Shown here: piece by piece, positions 43,277 to 51,808 of the stretch
How positions within the stretch are numbered: position 1 is the first letter of the stretch
Layout of the letters: each line of letters opens with the position of its first letter
DNA from: Streptomyces sp. NBC_00078
GTDB lineage: Bacteria; Actinomycetota; Actinomycetes; Streptomycetales; Streptomycetaceae
DNA: 64,000 bases
Reading direction: 5' to 3'
Assembly (NCBI RefSeq): GCF_026343335.1
Contig: NZ_JAPELX010000001.1
Location: 8,060,001-8,124,000, forward strand
Position numbers and translations under genes: made by a program
The notes under the pieces: generated by a model
What the model saw: only the letters and a program-made list of their open reading frames with translations
What the model was told of the DNA's origin: nothing
Database searches by the model: none

Positions 43277-44305
43277 TTGAAGGCGCTGGTCAAGGAGAAG
43301 GCGGAGCCCGGGCTGTGGCTCGCGGACGTCCCGGAGCCCGCCGTCGGACCCGGCGACGTGCTGATCAAGGTGCTGCGCACCGGCATCTGCGGCACCGACC
43401 TGCACATCCGGGCCTGGGACGGCTGGGCGCAGCAGTCGATCCGCACCCCGCTCGTCGTCGGGCACGAGTTCGTCGGCGAGGTCGTGGAGACCGGGCGCGA
43501 TGTCGCGGACATCTCCGTCGGCGACCGGGTCAGCGGCGAGGGCCATCTGGTGTGCGGCAAGTGCCGCAACTGCCTTGCCGGGAGGCGGCACCTGTGCCGG
43601 GCCACGGTCGGGCTCGGAGTGGGACGGGACGGCGCCTTCGCTGAGTACGTCGCCCTGCCCGCCGCCAATGTGTGGGTGCACCGCAGTCCCGTGGACCTCG
43701 ATGTCGCGGCGATCTTCGACCCGTTCGGGAACGCCGTGCACACAGCGCTCTCCTTCCCGCTGGTCGGCGAGGACGTCCTGGTCACCGGCGCCGGGCCGAT
43801 CGGCCTCATGGCCGCCGCCGTCGCCCGGCACGCCGGCGCCCGCAACGTCGTCGTCACCGACGTCAGCGAGGAGCGGCTGGAGCTGGCCCGCAAGATCGGC
43901 GTGAGTCTCGCGCTGAATGTGTCGAAGGCCGAAATCGCCGACGGGCAGCGGGAGTTGGGGCTGCGGGAGGGCTTCGACATCGGCCTGGAGATGTCCGGCC
44001 GCCCCGAGGCCATGCGCGACATGATCGCCAACATGACGCACGGCGGCCGGATCGCCATGCTCGGCCTGCCCGCCCAGGAGTTCCCGGTCGACTGGGCCCG
44101 GATCGTCACCTCGATGATCACCATCAAGGGCATCTACGGCCGCGAGATGTTCGAGACCTGGTACGCGATGTCGGTGCTGCTGGAAGGCGGCCTCGACCTG
44201 TCGCCCGTGATCACCGGCCGGTACGGATACCGCGACTTCGAGGCGGCGTTCGCCGACGCGGCGAGCGGCCGCGGCGGCAAGGTCATCCTCGACTGGACCC
44301 TCTGA
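43277..44305 (+). CDS. tdh: L-threonine 3-dehydrogenase
   Basis: This 342-residue zinc-dependent medium-chain dehydrogenase oxidises L-threonine to 2-amino-3-ketobutyrate. The catalytic zinc region is GICGTDLHIRAWDGWAQ and GHEFVGEVVE. The structural zinc cysteines are in CGKCRNCLAGRRHLC, and the NAD-binding motif is VTGAGPIGLMAA. TTG 43277 gives KALVKEK, matching the usual Tdh N-terminus and length; AGGAG lies 8 bp upstream. It is followed by kbl, forming the two-step threonine-to-glycine route. Confidence 0.95.
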   Translation: MKALVKEKAEPGLWLADVPEPAVGPGDVLIKVLRTGICGTDLHIRAWDGWAQQSIRTPLVVGHEFVGEVVETGRDVADISVGDRVSGEGHLVCGKCRNCLAGRRHLCRATVGLGVGRDGAFAEYVALPAANVWVHRSPVDLDVAAIFDPFGNAVHTALSFPLVGEDVLVTGAGPIGLMAAAVARHAGARNVVVTDVSEERLELARKIGVSLALNVSKAEIADGQRELGLREGFDIGLEMSGRPEAMRDMIANMTHGGRIAMLGLPAQEFPVDWARIVTSMITIKGIYGREMFETWYAMSVLLEGGLDLSPVITGRYGYRDFEAAFADAASGRGGKVILDWTL

Positions 44306-44324
44306 CCTCCACAAGGGATTGATG

Positions 44325-45518
44325 ATGTTCGACTCCGTGCGCGACGACCTGCGCGCCACCCTCGACGAGATCCGCGCCGCCGGACTGCACAAGCCCGAGC
44401 GCGTCATCGGCACCCCGCAGTCCGCGACCGTCGCCGTCACCGCGGGCGGCCGCCCCGGCGAGGTCCTCAACTTCTGCGCCAACAACTACCTCGGTCTCGC
44501 CGACCACCCCGAGGTCGTCGCCGCCGCCCACGAGGCCCTGGACCGCTGGGGCTACGGCATGGCCTCCGTCCGCTTCATCTGCGGCACGCAGGAGGTGCAC
44601 AAGGAGCTGGAGGCGCGGCTGTCCGCCTTCCTCGGCCAGGAGGACACGATCCTGTACTCCTCCTGCTTCGACGCCAACGGCGGCGTCTTCGAAACACTCC
44701 TCGGCCCCGAGGACGCGGTCATCTCCGACGCCCTCAACCACGCGTCGATCATCGACGGCATCCGCCTGTCCAAGGCTCGCCGCTTCCGCTACGCCAACCG
44801 CGATCTGGCGGATCTGGAACGGCAGTTGAAGGACGCCTCCGACGCCCGGCGCCGCCTCGTCGTCACCGACGGCGTCTTCTCCATGGACGGCTACGTGGCC
44901 CCGCTCGCCGAGATCTGCGACCTCGCCGACCGCTACGACGCCATGGTCATGGTCGACGACTCGCACGCCGTCGGCTTCGTCGGCCCAGGCGGCCGCGGCA
45001 CCCCCGAGCTGCACGGCGTCATGGACCGCGTCGACATCATCACCGGCACCCTCGGCAAGGCGCTCGGCGGCGCCTCCGGCGGCTATGTGGCCGCCCGCGC
45101 CGAGATCGTCGCCCTGCTGCGCCAGCGCTCACGGCCCTACCTCTTCTCGAACACCCTCGCCCCGGTGATCGCCGCGGCCTCGCTGAAGGTGCTCGACCTG
45201 CTGGAGTCGGCGGACGACCTGCGCGTGCGGCTCGCCGAGAACACCGCGCTGTTCCGTCGTCGGATGACCGAGGAGGGCTTCGACATCCTTCCCGGTGACC
45301 ATGCCATCGCACCCGTGATGATCGGCGACGCGACGAAGGCGGGCCGCCTCGCGGAGCTGCTGCTGGAGCGGGGCGTGTACGTGATCGGCTTCTCGTACCC
45401 GGTGGTGCCGCAGGGCCGGGCGCGCATCCGCGTGCAGCTGTCCGCCGCGCATTCGACCGAGGACGTGAACCGCGCCGTGGACGCCTTCGTCGGGGCGCGG
45501 GCGGAGCTGGAGGGCTGA
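44325..45518 (+). CDS. kbl: 2-Amino-3-ketobutyrate CoA ligase
   Basis: This 397-residue PLP enzyme of the alpha-oxoamine synthase family cleaves 2-amino-3-ketobutyrate with CoA to glycine and acetyl-CoA. The signature FCANNYLGLADHPEV is near residue 48. The PLP lysine is in ITGTLGKALGGASGG, and VDDSHAVGFVG is typical. ATG 44325 gives the canonical MFDSVRDDL start; ATG 44322 is one codon longer. It lies 19 bp after tdh. Confidence 0.95.
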   Translation: MFDSVRDDLRATLDEIRAAGLHKPERVIGTPQSATVAVTAGGRPGEVLNFCANNYLGLADHPEVVAAAHEALDRWGYGMASVRFICGTQEVHKELEARLSAFLGQEDTILYSSCFDANGGVFETLLGPEDAVISDALNHASIIDGIRLSKARRFRYANRDLADLERQLKDASDARRRLVVTDGVFSMDGYVAPLAEICDLADRYDAMVMVDDSHAVGFVGPGGRGTPELHGVMDRVDIITGTLGKALGGASGGYVAARAEIVALLRQRSRPYLFSNTLAPVIAAASLKVLDLLESADDLRVRLAENTALFRRRMTEEGFDILPGDHAIAPVMIGDATKAGRLAELLLERGVYVIGFSYPVVPQGRARIRVQLSAAHSTEDVNRAVDAFVGARAELEG

Positions 45519-45538
45519 GCCGCAGCACACGGGGCATT

Positions 45539-45555
45539 TGAGACAATCGATCTCA
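45539..45555. promoter_or_regulatory. Dyad at the LysR start codon
   Basis: TGAGA (45539-45543) and TCTCA (45551-45555) flank seven bases and reach the A of the LysR ATG. The spacing is of LysR-box type (T-N11-A). It may be an autoregulatory site or the +1 region of a leaderless transcript. Confidence 0.4.
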
Positions 45556-46457
45556 TGATCGAAGCGCGGCGGTTGCACATCCTCCGTGCGGTGGCCGACC
45601 ACCGCACCGTGACGGCGGCTGCCGCCGCGCTGTACCTCACCCCCTCCGCCGTCTCCCAGCAGCTGACGGCCCTGGAGCAGGAGACGGGCCACCGCCTGGT
45701 CGAGCGCGGCGCCAAGGGCGTACGGCTGACCCCGGCCGGCGAGATCCTGCTCAGCCACACCAACGCGGTCCTCGCCCAGCTGGAGCGGGCCGAGGCGGAG
45801 CTCGCCGCGTATGGCTCCGGCGCGGCCGGCACGGTCACCGTCGCCTCGTTCGCGACCGGCATCGCCCAGGTCGTGGCCCCCGCGATCGCCCGCCTCGCCG
45901 AAACGGCGCCGGGCATCCGCATCCGAGTCCAGGACGCGGAGGGCGACGCCAGCCTGCCGATGGTCCTGGACCGCCAGGTCGACGTCGCGGTCGCCGTCGA
46001 GTACCGGGGGGCTCCGCCGGCCGACGATCCGCGCCTGATCCACGTGCCGTTGTACGCCGAGCCCTTCGACGCGGTCGTCCCGGTGAGCCATCGGCTGGCC
46101 GACGCCGCCGAGGTCCCGCTGGCCGAGCTGGCCAAGGATCCGTGGATCGGCCCCTACCCCGGCAACCCCTGCCACGAAGTGGTGGTGCTGGCCTGCGAGG
46201 GCGCCGGCTTCCAGCCCCGTCTCGAACACTCCTCGGACGACTTCCGCGCCGTGGTGACCCTCGCCTCCGCCGACGCGGGCGTGGCCCTGGTGCCGCGATC
46301 GGCCCTGCGCGGAATGGACCTGACGGGCGTGGTCGTGCGCCCCGTGGACGGAGTGGCTCCCACGCGGCGGGTCTTCGCGGCGGTGCGGCGCGGTGCGGAG
46401 GAGCACCCCCTGATCCGTCCGGTCCTGGCGGCGCTGCAAGAAGCGGCCCGCACATAG
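45555..46457 (+). CDS. LysR-family regulator
   Basis: This 300-residue regulator has an N-terminal winged helix-turn-helix (HRTVTAAAAALYLTPSAVSQ, residues about 16-35) and a periplasmic-binding-protein-like effector domain (VTVASFATGIAQVVAP, RLEHSSDDFRAVVTLASADAGVALVP). There is no ribosome site and the ATG follows a dyad, so translation may be leaderless. Its position 36 bp after kbl suggests it controls threonine or amino-acid catabolism, but the effector is unknown. Confidence 0.92.
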   Translation: MIEARRLHILRAVADHRTVTAAAAALYLTPSAVSQQLTALEQETGHRLVERGAKGVRLTPAGEILLSHTNAVLAQLERAEAELAAYGSGAAGTVTVASFATGIAQVVAPAIARLAETAPGIRIRVQDAEGDASLPMVLDRQVDVAVAVEYRGAPPADDPRLIHVPLYAEPFDAVVPVSHRLADAAEVPLAELAKDPWIGPYPGNPCHEVVVLACEGAGFQPRLEHSSDDFRAVVTLASADAGVALVPRSALRGMDLTGVVVRPVDGVAPTRRVFAAVRRGAEEHPLIRPVLAALQEAART

Positions 46458-46477
46458 CCTCACCCGCGCCGTGTCAT

Positions 46478-46500
46478 TTATGGGATAGATTCCCGGATAT
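46478..46500. promoter_or_regulatory. Probable operator before the XRE/GNAT pair
   Basis: The segment TTTATGGGATAGATTCCCGGATAT is a partial dyad (GGGATA/TTCCC with outer TAT) directly before the ATG at 46499. Similar motifs often precede XRE-cupin genes, suggesting autoregulation. The start codon lies at its edge, consistent with a leaderless mRNA. Confidence 0.4.
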
Positions 46501-47089
46501 GAAACAGACGCGAGGCGACGAGGAGGCCGCTCCGGACCCGGTGGACACCCGTCTCGGCGCGCGCCTGGCCGAACTGCGGGCCGAACACGGCTGGTCCCTC
46601 GGCGAGTTGGCGGAGCGCAGCGGGGTGAGCCGCTCGACCCTCTCCCGGGCCGAGCGCGCGGAGACCAGCCCCACCGCCTCGCTGCTGAACCGGCTCTGCC
46701 ACGTCTACGGACGCACCATGTCCCAACTGCTCAGTGAGATCGAGGCCGAACCGGCCCAGCTGGTGCGGGCCGCCGGGCAACAGGTGTGGCGGGACACGGC
46801 CTCCGGCTTCCTTCGCCGCTCCGTGTCGCCGCCCCACGCCGGGCTGCGCGGCGAACTCGTCGAGGGCCGGCTGACCGCGGGCGCCGACATCGCCTACGAC
46901 CGGCCGCCCGTGCCCGGGCTGGAACAGCACGTCTGGGTTCTGGAAGGAGCGCTCGACGTGACGGCACAGGACGTGGAACACCACCTCGACACGGGGGACT
47001 GTCTGCGGCTGCGAGTGTGGGGGCCTACGCGGTTCAGGTGCGCGGACCCCGACGGCGTGCGGTACGTACTGGCGGTGGTGCTGCCGTGA
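46499..47089 (+). CDS. XRE-family regulator with cupin domain
   Basis: This 196-residue protein has an HTH_3 domain at about residues 20-75 (LGARLAELRAEHGWSLGELA, SGVSRSTLSRAERAETSPT). A C-terminal cupin-like fold follows (VEGRLTAGADIAYDRP, EQHVWVLEGALDVTAQDVEH). It is of the SutR/XRE-cupin type and usually represses the adjacent GNAT gene. ATG 46499 abuts the operator. It overlaps the GNAT gene by GTGA. Distinct from the XRE gene at 22676. Confidence 0.88.
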   Translation: MKQTRGDEEAAPDPVDTRLGARLAELRAEHGWSLGELAERSGVSRSTLSRAERAETSPTASLLNRLCHVYGRTMSQLLSEIEAEPAQLVRAAGQQVWRDTASGFLRRSVSPPHAGLRGELVEGRLTAGADIAYDRPPVPGLEQHVWVLEGALDVTAQDVEHHLDTGDCLRLRVWGPTRFRCADPDGVRYVLAVVLP

Positions 47090-47619
47090 ACGTGCACAGG
47101 CTGGAGCGCGGTGAACTGCACGCGCGCGTGGAGGAGTTGGCGGACCTCCTGGTCGACACCGTGGACGACGGCGCCTCCGTCGGCTTCCTCGCACCCCTCG
47201 ACCGCGCGGAGGCGCTCGCCTGGTGGAAGGAGCGCGCCGCGGGCGTCGCCGCCCGGCAACTCGCCCTGTGGGCGGCGTACGACGGGGACCGGGTCGTGGG
47301 CACCGTCAGCCTGGCCTTCCCGGACAAGCCCAACAGCCGCCACCGCGCCGAACTGGTCAAGCTGATGGTGCACCGCTGCGCCCGAGGACGAGGTCTCGGC
47401 CGCAGGCTCCTGGCCACCGCCGAGAACGCGGCCGCGGCGGCCGGCATCACGTTGTTGCACCTGGACACCGAGACCGACAGCCTCGCGGAGGGGCTGTACC
47501 TCTCGGCGGGCTGGACCCGGATCGGTGCGATACCGGACTACGCGGCCGCCCCGGACGGCGTGTTGAGGCCGACGTCGATCTACTTCAAGCAACTGAACTC
47601 CGACGCTCTCACCAGGTGA
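47086..47619 (+). CDS. GNAT-family N-acetyltransferase
   Basis: This 177-residue acetyltransferase has an acetyl-CoA-binding motif (VHRCARGRGLGRRLLATAE, R/QxxGxG/A) and a C-terminal YLSAGWTRIG strand. It is coupled to the XRE gene (GTG 47086). Substrate unknown; XRE/GNAT pairs often modify small amines or antibiotics. Confidence 0.9.
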   Translation: MNVHRLERGELHARVEELADLLVDTVDDGASVGFLAPLDRAEALAWWKERAAGVAARQLALWAAYDGDRVVGTVSLAFPDKPNSRHRAELVKLMVHRCARGRGLGRRLLATAENAAAAAGITLLHLDTETDSLAEGLYLSAGWTRIGAIPDYAAAPDGVLRPTSIYFKQLNSDALTR

Positions 47620-47649
47620 TTGTCAGTGGGAGCGGCTACGGTGCGAGGC

Positions 47650-48009
47650 ATGTCGGATGCCGAAGACGTACGCCGTATCTGCCTTGCCCTGCCGGACACT
47701 ACGGAGAAGATCGCCTGGAGCATGCCCACGTTCCGGGTCGCGGGCAAGATGTTCGCCACGCTGCCCGAGGACGAGACCTCCATCGCCGTGCGCTGCCCCA
47801 AGGAGGAGCGCGACGAACTGGTGCTGGCCGAACCGGAGAAGTTCTGGATCGCCGACCACGAGGCACAGTTCGCTTGGGTGAGAGCCCGGCTCGCCTCGAT
47901 CGCGGACGAGGGCGAACTGCGCGACATCCTCGCCGACTCCTGGCGACAGGCCGCACCGCCCCGACTGCTCGACGCGTACCCGGAGTTGGGGCTCCCGGGG
48001 CACCCCTGA
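47650..48009 (+). CDS. MmcQ/YjbR-family protein
   Basis: This 119-residue small DNA-binding-like fold protein of the MmcQ/YjbR family (SDAEDVRRICLALPDTTEKI, WSMPTFRVAGKMFATL, WIADHEAQFAWVRARLASI) has no known enzymatic role. ATG 47650 is chosen after the GNAT stop; ribosome site weak. Confidence 0.85.
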   Translation: MSDAEDVRRICLALPDTTEKIAWSMPTFRVAGKMFATLPEDETSIAVRCPKEERDELVLAEPEKFWIADHEAQFAWVRARLASIADEGELRDILADSWRQAAPPRLLDAYPELGLPGHP

Positions 48010-48015
48010 AAGTCC

Positions 48016-48051
48016 GTGCGGGTGCGGGTGCGGGTGCAGGTGCAGGTGCGG
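48016..48051. repeat. Six tandem hexamers of GTGCGG/GTGCAG
   Basis: Six 6-bp units (GTGCGG three times, GTGCAG twice, GTGCGG once) lie between the convergent MmcQ and transketolase genes. No terminator hairpin is obvious in this gap. Confidence 0.8.
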
Positions 48052-48107
48052 TCCGGGTGCGGAGGGCGGGGCCCCTGCCCGTCACGCCCACCCGCAATGG
48101 CCCCGCT

Positions 48108-49034
48108 TCAACCGACCTGCACAGCCGTCCGCCGTCCACCTGAGACCAACCCGCCGATCCGCTCCCGCAGCGACCGGACGTCCAGGCCGTGTGCGGCGAT
48201 GTGTTCGTCGATTCGGCCGTACCTCCGCAGCTCGCGGCGCCCCACGCCGAGACCCAGCACGCGGTGCGGGAGATCGGAGAGTGCGTCGTTCGCGGCCGCG
48301 GTCGATGTGCCCGCAAGGTACGGCTCGACGAGGACGACGTCTGTTCCGGCCGTCTCCGTGGCCCGGCGCAGTGCTGCCGAGTCGAAGGGCCGTACGGTCG
48401 TCGCGTACAGCAGAGTCACATCGAGCCCTTCCGTGGCGGTGAGCACGGCATCCAGCGCCGGCCCGACGGCCACGACCACGCCGGAGCGTCCCTCGCGGAC
48501 GGTGAGGAACCGCTCGCCGTCGACAGCGAGACCGACCGGGTTCGACTGCACGGACAACCGCACGTACACCTTGTCGTCGCCCGCGGCGACCGCATGCCGC
48601 AGCAGAGTCTCGGCCTCGTCGGGATGCCCGGGCACATGCACGGTCCAGCCGTCCAAGGTGTCGAGGAGCGCCACATCGCCGGGAGCCATGTGCGTGTACC
48701 CGCCGGCCGGCCAGTCGAAGGACGCGGCGGCACTCACCAGCACCGCGCCCACGTCCTGATGCCCCAGGTCCAGTTTGACCTGCTCGAACGGCCGCTCGAC
48801 GAGGAAGCTCGCGAACGTGTGCAGCACGGGCCGCATCCCGGTCAGCGCCAGCCCCGCACCGGTCCCGATCAGCAACTGCTCGCGGATGCCGACGTTGACC
48901 ACCCGGTCCGGATGCCGCCGCCGCGCCTCGGTGAAGCCGTCCTTGCCGATCTCGGCGAGGACGGCGGCGACCCGTGGATCCTCGTCGAGCAGCCGTGAGA
49001 CGACGGGAGCGAAACGGTCACGCATGGTGTCCAT
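48108..49034 (-). CDS. Transketolase C-terminal (pyrimidine-binding) subunit
   Basis: This 308-residue protein corresponds to the pyrimidine-binding and C-terminal domains of a split transketolase. GIREQLLIGTGAGLALTGMR carries the conserved Glu that activates ThDP, and VVVAVGPALDAVLTATEG is the C-terminal domain. ATG 49034 (DTMRDRFAPVV) is used; 49025 is an alternative. It pairs with the upstream N-terminal half. The exact sugar substrate is unknown; such split enzymes can serve in aromatic or C7-sugar pathways rather than the pentose phosphate pathway. Confidence 0.88.
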   Translation of the reverse strand: MDTMRDRFAPVVSRLLDEDPRVAAVLAEIGKDGFTEARRRHPDRVVNVGIREQLLIGTGAGLALTGMRPVLHTFASFLVERPFEQVKLDLGHQDVGAVLVSAAASFDWPAGGYTHMAPGDVALLDTLDGWTVHVPGHPDEAETLLRHAVAAGDDKVYVRLSVQSNPVGLAVDGERFLTVREGRSGVVVAVGPALDAVLTATEGLDVTLLYATTVRPFDSAALRRATETAGTDVVLVEPYLAGTSTAAANDALSDLPHRVLGLGVGRRELRRYGRIDEHIAAHGLDVRSLRERIGGLVSGGRRTAVQVG

Positions 49035-49118
49035 GGAAGGTCGGGCCTTTCTCGTGGTCGAAAGAGGTGCCGTACGCGGCAGGTGCGGTACGGGGCCGGG
49101 CTCGGACGCGGGCGGCAC

Positions 49119-49838
49119 TCAGGCGTTCTTCGGCTCCACCAGGGCCACGACGACGTGCGGGCGGCCCGGATGCGGAGCGGTGAAGGCGGCGTACAGCGCC
49201 TCGTGGTCACGGCCGTCGACGGTCACCGCGGACCAGCCCGCGGCCTCGAAACGCGCGGAGATGCCGCCGGGTCGCGCATGGCTGGCGGAGGAGTTGTCGA
49301 CGACGACGGTGTGCAGCTGCTCAAGCCCGGCGGGCCCGGCAAAGGCGATCGCCTCGTGGTTGCTGCCCTCGTCCAGCTCGGCGTCTCCGACCAGCACCCA
49401 GATCCGCGGCTCACCCAGTCCCTGAGCCCGCAGTCCCAGCGCCGTACCCACACCGATCGGCAGCCCGTGCCCCAGCGACCCGCTGCCGATCTCGGCCCCC
49501 GGCACGAGCACACGGTCGGGGTGGTGCCCGAGCGGAGAGCCGTACGAGCCGAACCCCGGCAGCCAGTCCACGGGCACGAAGCCCTTGGCGGCGAGCACCG
49601 CGTAGTACGCCATCGGCCCATGGCCCTTGGAGAGCAGGAACCGGTCCCGCTCCGCGTCGCCCGTCCGCTCCGGCCCCACCCGCAGCACGCGGTCGTACAA
49701 CACCCACAACACATCCAGCGTGGACGTCGCCGCCGGGCCGTGCTTCTCGTCGCCCGTCATCAGCCCCATGAGCCGGGGCAGGTCTTCGTACGCGTAGCCA
49801 CGCCGCTGTTCCTCGGCGATCGCGTCAGTCATCGTCAT
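49119..49838 (-). CDS. Transketolase N-terminal (ThDP-binding) subunit
   Basis: This 239-residue protein is the diphosphate-binding half of the split transketolase. LSKGHGPMAYYAVLAAKG and SGSLGHGLPIGVGTALGLR are the transketolase ThDP segments, and GDAELDEGSNHEA is the GDG-type Mg/ThDP motif (GDA variant). It is 84 bp upstream of the C-terminal half. Start ATG 49838, or 49832. It is divergent from a decayed phosphotransferase. Confidence 0.9.
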   Translation of the reverse strand: MTMTDAIAEEQRRGYAYEDLPRLMGLMTGDEKHGPAATSTLDVLWVLYDRVLRVGPERTGDAERDRFLLSKGHGPMAYYAVLAAKGFVPVDWLPGFGSYGSPLGHHPDRVLVPGAEIGSGSLGHGLPIGVGTALGLRAQGLGEPRIWVLVGDAELDEGSNHEAIAFAGPAGLEQLHTVVVDNSSASHARPGGISARFEAAGWSAVTVDGRDHEALYAAFTAPHPGRPHVVVALVEPKNA

Positions 49839-49917
49839 GCGGACGATCGTGCAACCTCAACCAGACTTCAGGTCAAGCGCGTACCCGCGAGGGCCTCGCC
49901 GCCGGTCGTTGGCCGGC

Positions 49918-50133
49918 CGGGACCGCGCGACGCGGGCCGCAATATCGGAGGCCGACGGCGCGTTCGATGCTGCGGCTGTGACCGGACTGGGGGACGCGGC
50001 GCTGAGCGCCCCCGCATGGCGTCGCCCTCCGGTCTGGTTCCACGGCGACTTCCGCGCCGGCAACCTGCTGACCGTCTACGGGCACCTCAGCGCGGTCATC
50101 GACTTCGGCGGGCTCGGCCAAGCAGGAATCTAA
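49918..50133 (+). pseudogene. Phosphotransferase (APH-like) remnant
   Basis: About 70 residues resemble the C-terminal catalytic part of aminoglycoside/choline-kinase-type phosphotransferases: PPVWFHGDFRAGNLL is Brenner's motif with the catalytic Asp and Asn, and HLSAVIDFGGLGQ carries the metal-binding Asp. The frame ends at TAA 50131-50133 soon after this Asp, and no N-terminal domain precedes it. The rest of the 49839-50287 gap has no gene. Confidence 0.7.
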
Positions 50134-50287
50134 CGGGAGCCCGAAGGCTGGTCGCCGTCATTCCGGTGGTCAGGCCTGTCGCGCAACTCCAATCGGCCCG
50201 CGCAAAAGCCATGCACGACCATCGACCCGAGTGCGGTATGGTTTCCATGCACGTTCGGCCGGGGGAAACCCCAGGTCAGGCGGGCAT

Positions 50288-50361
<74 letters not shown>

Positions 50362-50381
50362 CTTTGCGAAGTCGTAGGTCA

Positions 50382-50413
50382 GGGGCCGTTTCAGAGAAAT
50401 CTGAAACGGCCCC
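50382..50413 (+). terminator. Terminator of the tRNA-Pro gene
   Basis: A 14-bp perfect stem (GGGGCCGTTTCAGA at 50382-50395 with 50400-50413) and GAAA tetraloop lie 20 bp past the tRNA. Confidence 0.85.
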
Positions 50414-50486
50414 TTGATCGTTCTTGGGGACCGGTCGGGGATCAGCGCACTTGACGGGGTTGGCCACATTGGGCGGTTTCCCGCCG

Positions 50487-50579
50487 ATCACGATCCAGTT
50501 CTCCGGGCTGGTCGGCGAGATCATGAGAGAGATCCCGGCCGACCGGGAGCCGCTGCCTCGGTTCAAGGTCCATCTCTGA
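50487..50579 (+). pseudogene. Unidentified C-terminal coding remnant
   Basis: A 30-codon open stretch ends ITIQFSGLVGEIMREIPADR then EPLPRFKVHL and TGA at 50577-50579. It has codon bias and amphipathic pattern of real protein but no start, and I do not recognise the family. It sits between the tRNA terminator and the integrase tail, so it may be part of the same lost element. Confidence 0.35.
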
Positions 50580-50589
50580 CGCACAGATG

Positions 50590-50785
50590 TGGGCCTCCGG
50601 CAGCGCCGCCACCCCTGCCCCCGCCAGCACGGCGCTCGCGAAACGGCAGCACGACCTGCGGCATCTGGCCCGGTCCACGTGGCTTGCGCGGGCGCGGACC
50701 CGGCCGAGGTCGCCCAGCGGGCGGGGGACGGCGTCGGGGTTCTACTGCCCCCGTACGCGAAGTGTCTCTATGACCTGCGTAGCGT
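50590..50785 (+). pseudogene. Tail of a tyrosine integrase
   Basis: One frame (50587) reads ALAKRQHDLRHLARSTWL, matching the integrase box (DLRHxxxSTWL with the catalytic Arg and His). Another frame (50589) continues AGADPAEVAQRAGDGVGVLL then PPYAKCLYDL, the C-terminal motif ending in the catalytic Tyr (usual form RYAKC). A one-base shift separates the halves, and the N-terminal 80% is missing. It lies 230 bp from tRNA-Pro and just before the orphan rpoA on the opposite strand. Confidence 0.75.
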
Positions 50786-51808
50786 TCAGTATTGCTCGGT
50801 CTCCACGAAACCCGCGTCCGCGTCGTTGTCGGCGCCGAAGGCGTCGGCTGCGGCGGTCGGGTTGAATCCGGGCGGGCTGTCCTTGAGGCCCAGGCCCATG
50901 CCGGCCAGCTTTTCCTTGACCTCGTCGATGGACTTCGCACCGAAGTTGCGGATGTCCAGGAGGTCGGCCTCGGAACGAGCCACGAGCTCACCCACGGAGT
51001 GGACGCCCTCGCGCTTGAGGCAGTTGTACGACCGGACGGTGAGCTCCAGCTCCTCGATCGGCATCACCAGATCGGCGGCAAGGGCGGCGTCCGTCGGGGA
51101 CGGACCCATGTCGATGCCCTCGGCGTCGATGTTCAGCTCGCGGGCGAGACCGAACAGCTCGACCAGGGTCTTACCGGCCGACGCCATGGCGTCACGCGGA
51201 CGCATCGCCTGCTTGGTCTCGACGTCGACGATCAGCTTGTCGAAGTCGGTGCGCTGCTCGACACGGGTCGCCTCGACCTTGTACGTGACCTTCAGCACGG
51301 GGCTGTAGATGGAGTCGACCGGGATACGGCCGATCTCCTGGCCCACCTGCTTGTTCTGCACGGCGGAGACATAACCGCGGCCACGCTCGACCGTCAGCTC
51401 CATCTCCAGCTTGCCCTTGCCGTTGAGCGTGGCGAGGACCAGGTCGGGGTTGTGCACCTCGACACCGGCCGGGGGCGCGATGTCGGCGGCGGTGACCAGA
51501 CCCGGGCCCTGCTTGCGCAGGTACATCACGACCGGCTCGTCGTGCTCCGAGGAGACGACCAGCTGCTTGATGTTGAGGATCAGGTCGGTGACGTCCTCCT
51601 TGACACCCGGCACGGTGGTGAACTCGTGCAGAACACCGTCGACACGGATGGACGTGACCGCCGCACCCGGGATCGAGGAGAGGAGCGTACGACGCAGGGA
51701 GTTGCCGAGGGTGTAGCCGAAGCCCGGCTCCAGCGGCTCGATCACGAACCGGGAGCGGAACTCGTCGACGACCTCTTCGGTCAACGAGGGACGCTGAGCG
51801 ATCAGCAC
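50786..51808 (-). CDS. rpoA: RNA polymerase alpha subunit, isolated copy
   Basis: This is a complete 340-residue alpha subunit. The N-terminal dimerisation and assembly domain shows FVIEPLEPGFGYTLGNSLRR, GAAVTSIRVDGVLHEFTTVPG and KLIVDVETKQAM. A linker leads to the C-terminal DNA/UP-element and activator domain (residues about 245-315; PIEELELTVRSYNCLKREGV, NFGAKSIDEVKEKL). GTG 51808 with GGAGG 9 bp upstream is the native-looking start. In streptomycetes rpoA normally lies in the rpsM-rpsK-rpsD-rpoA-rplQ operon; no ribosomal gene is present here. It is probably a second copy next to an integration scar, though this window cannot show the other copy. Confidence 0.95.
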   Translation of the reverse strand: MLIAQRPSLTEEVVDEFRSRFVIEPLEPGFGYTLGNSLRRTLLSSIPGAAVTSIRVDGVLHEFTTVPGVKEDVTDLILNIKQLVVSSEHDEPVVMYLRKQGPGLVTAADIAPPAGVEVHNPDLVLATLNGKGKLEMELTVERGRGYVSAVQNKQVGQEIGRIPVDSIYSPVLKVTYKVEATRVEQRTDFDKLIVDVETKQAMRPRDAMASAGKTLVELFGLARELNIDAEGIDMGPSPTDAALAADLVMPIEELELTVRSYNCLKREGVHSVGELVARSEADLLDIRNFGAKSIDEVKEKLAGMGLGLKDSPPGFNPTAAADAFGADNDADAGFVETEQY

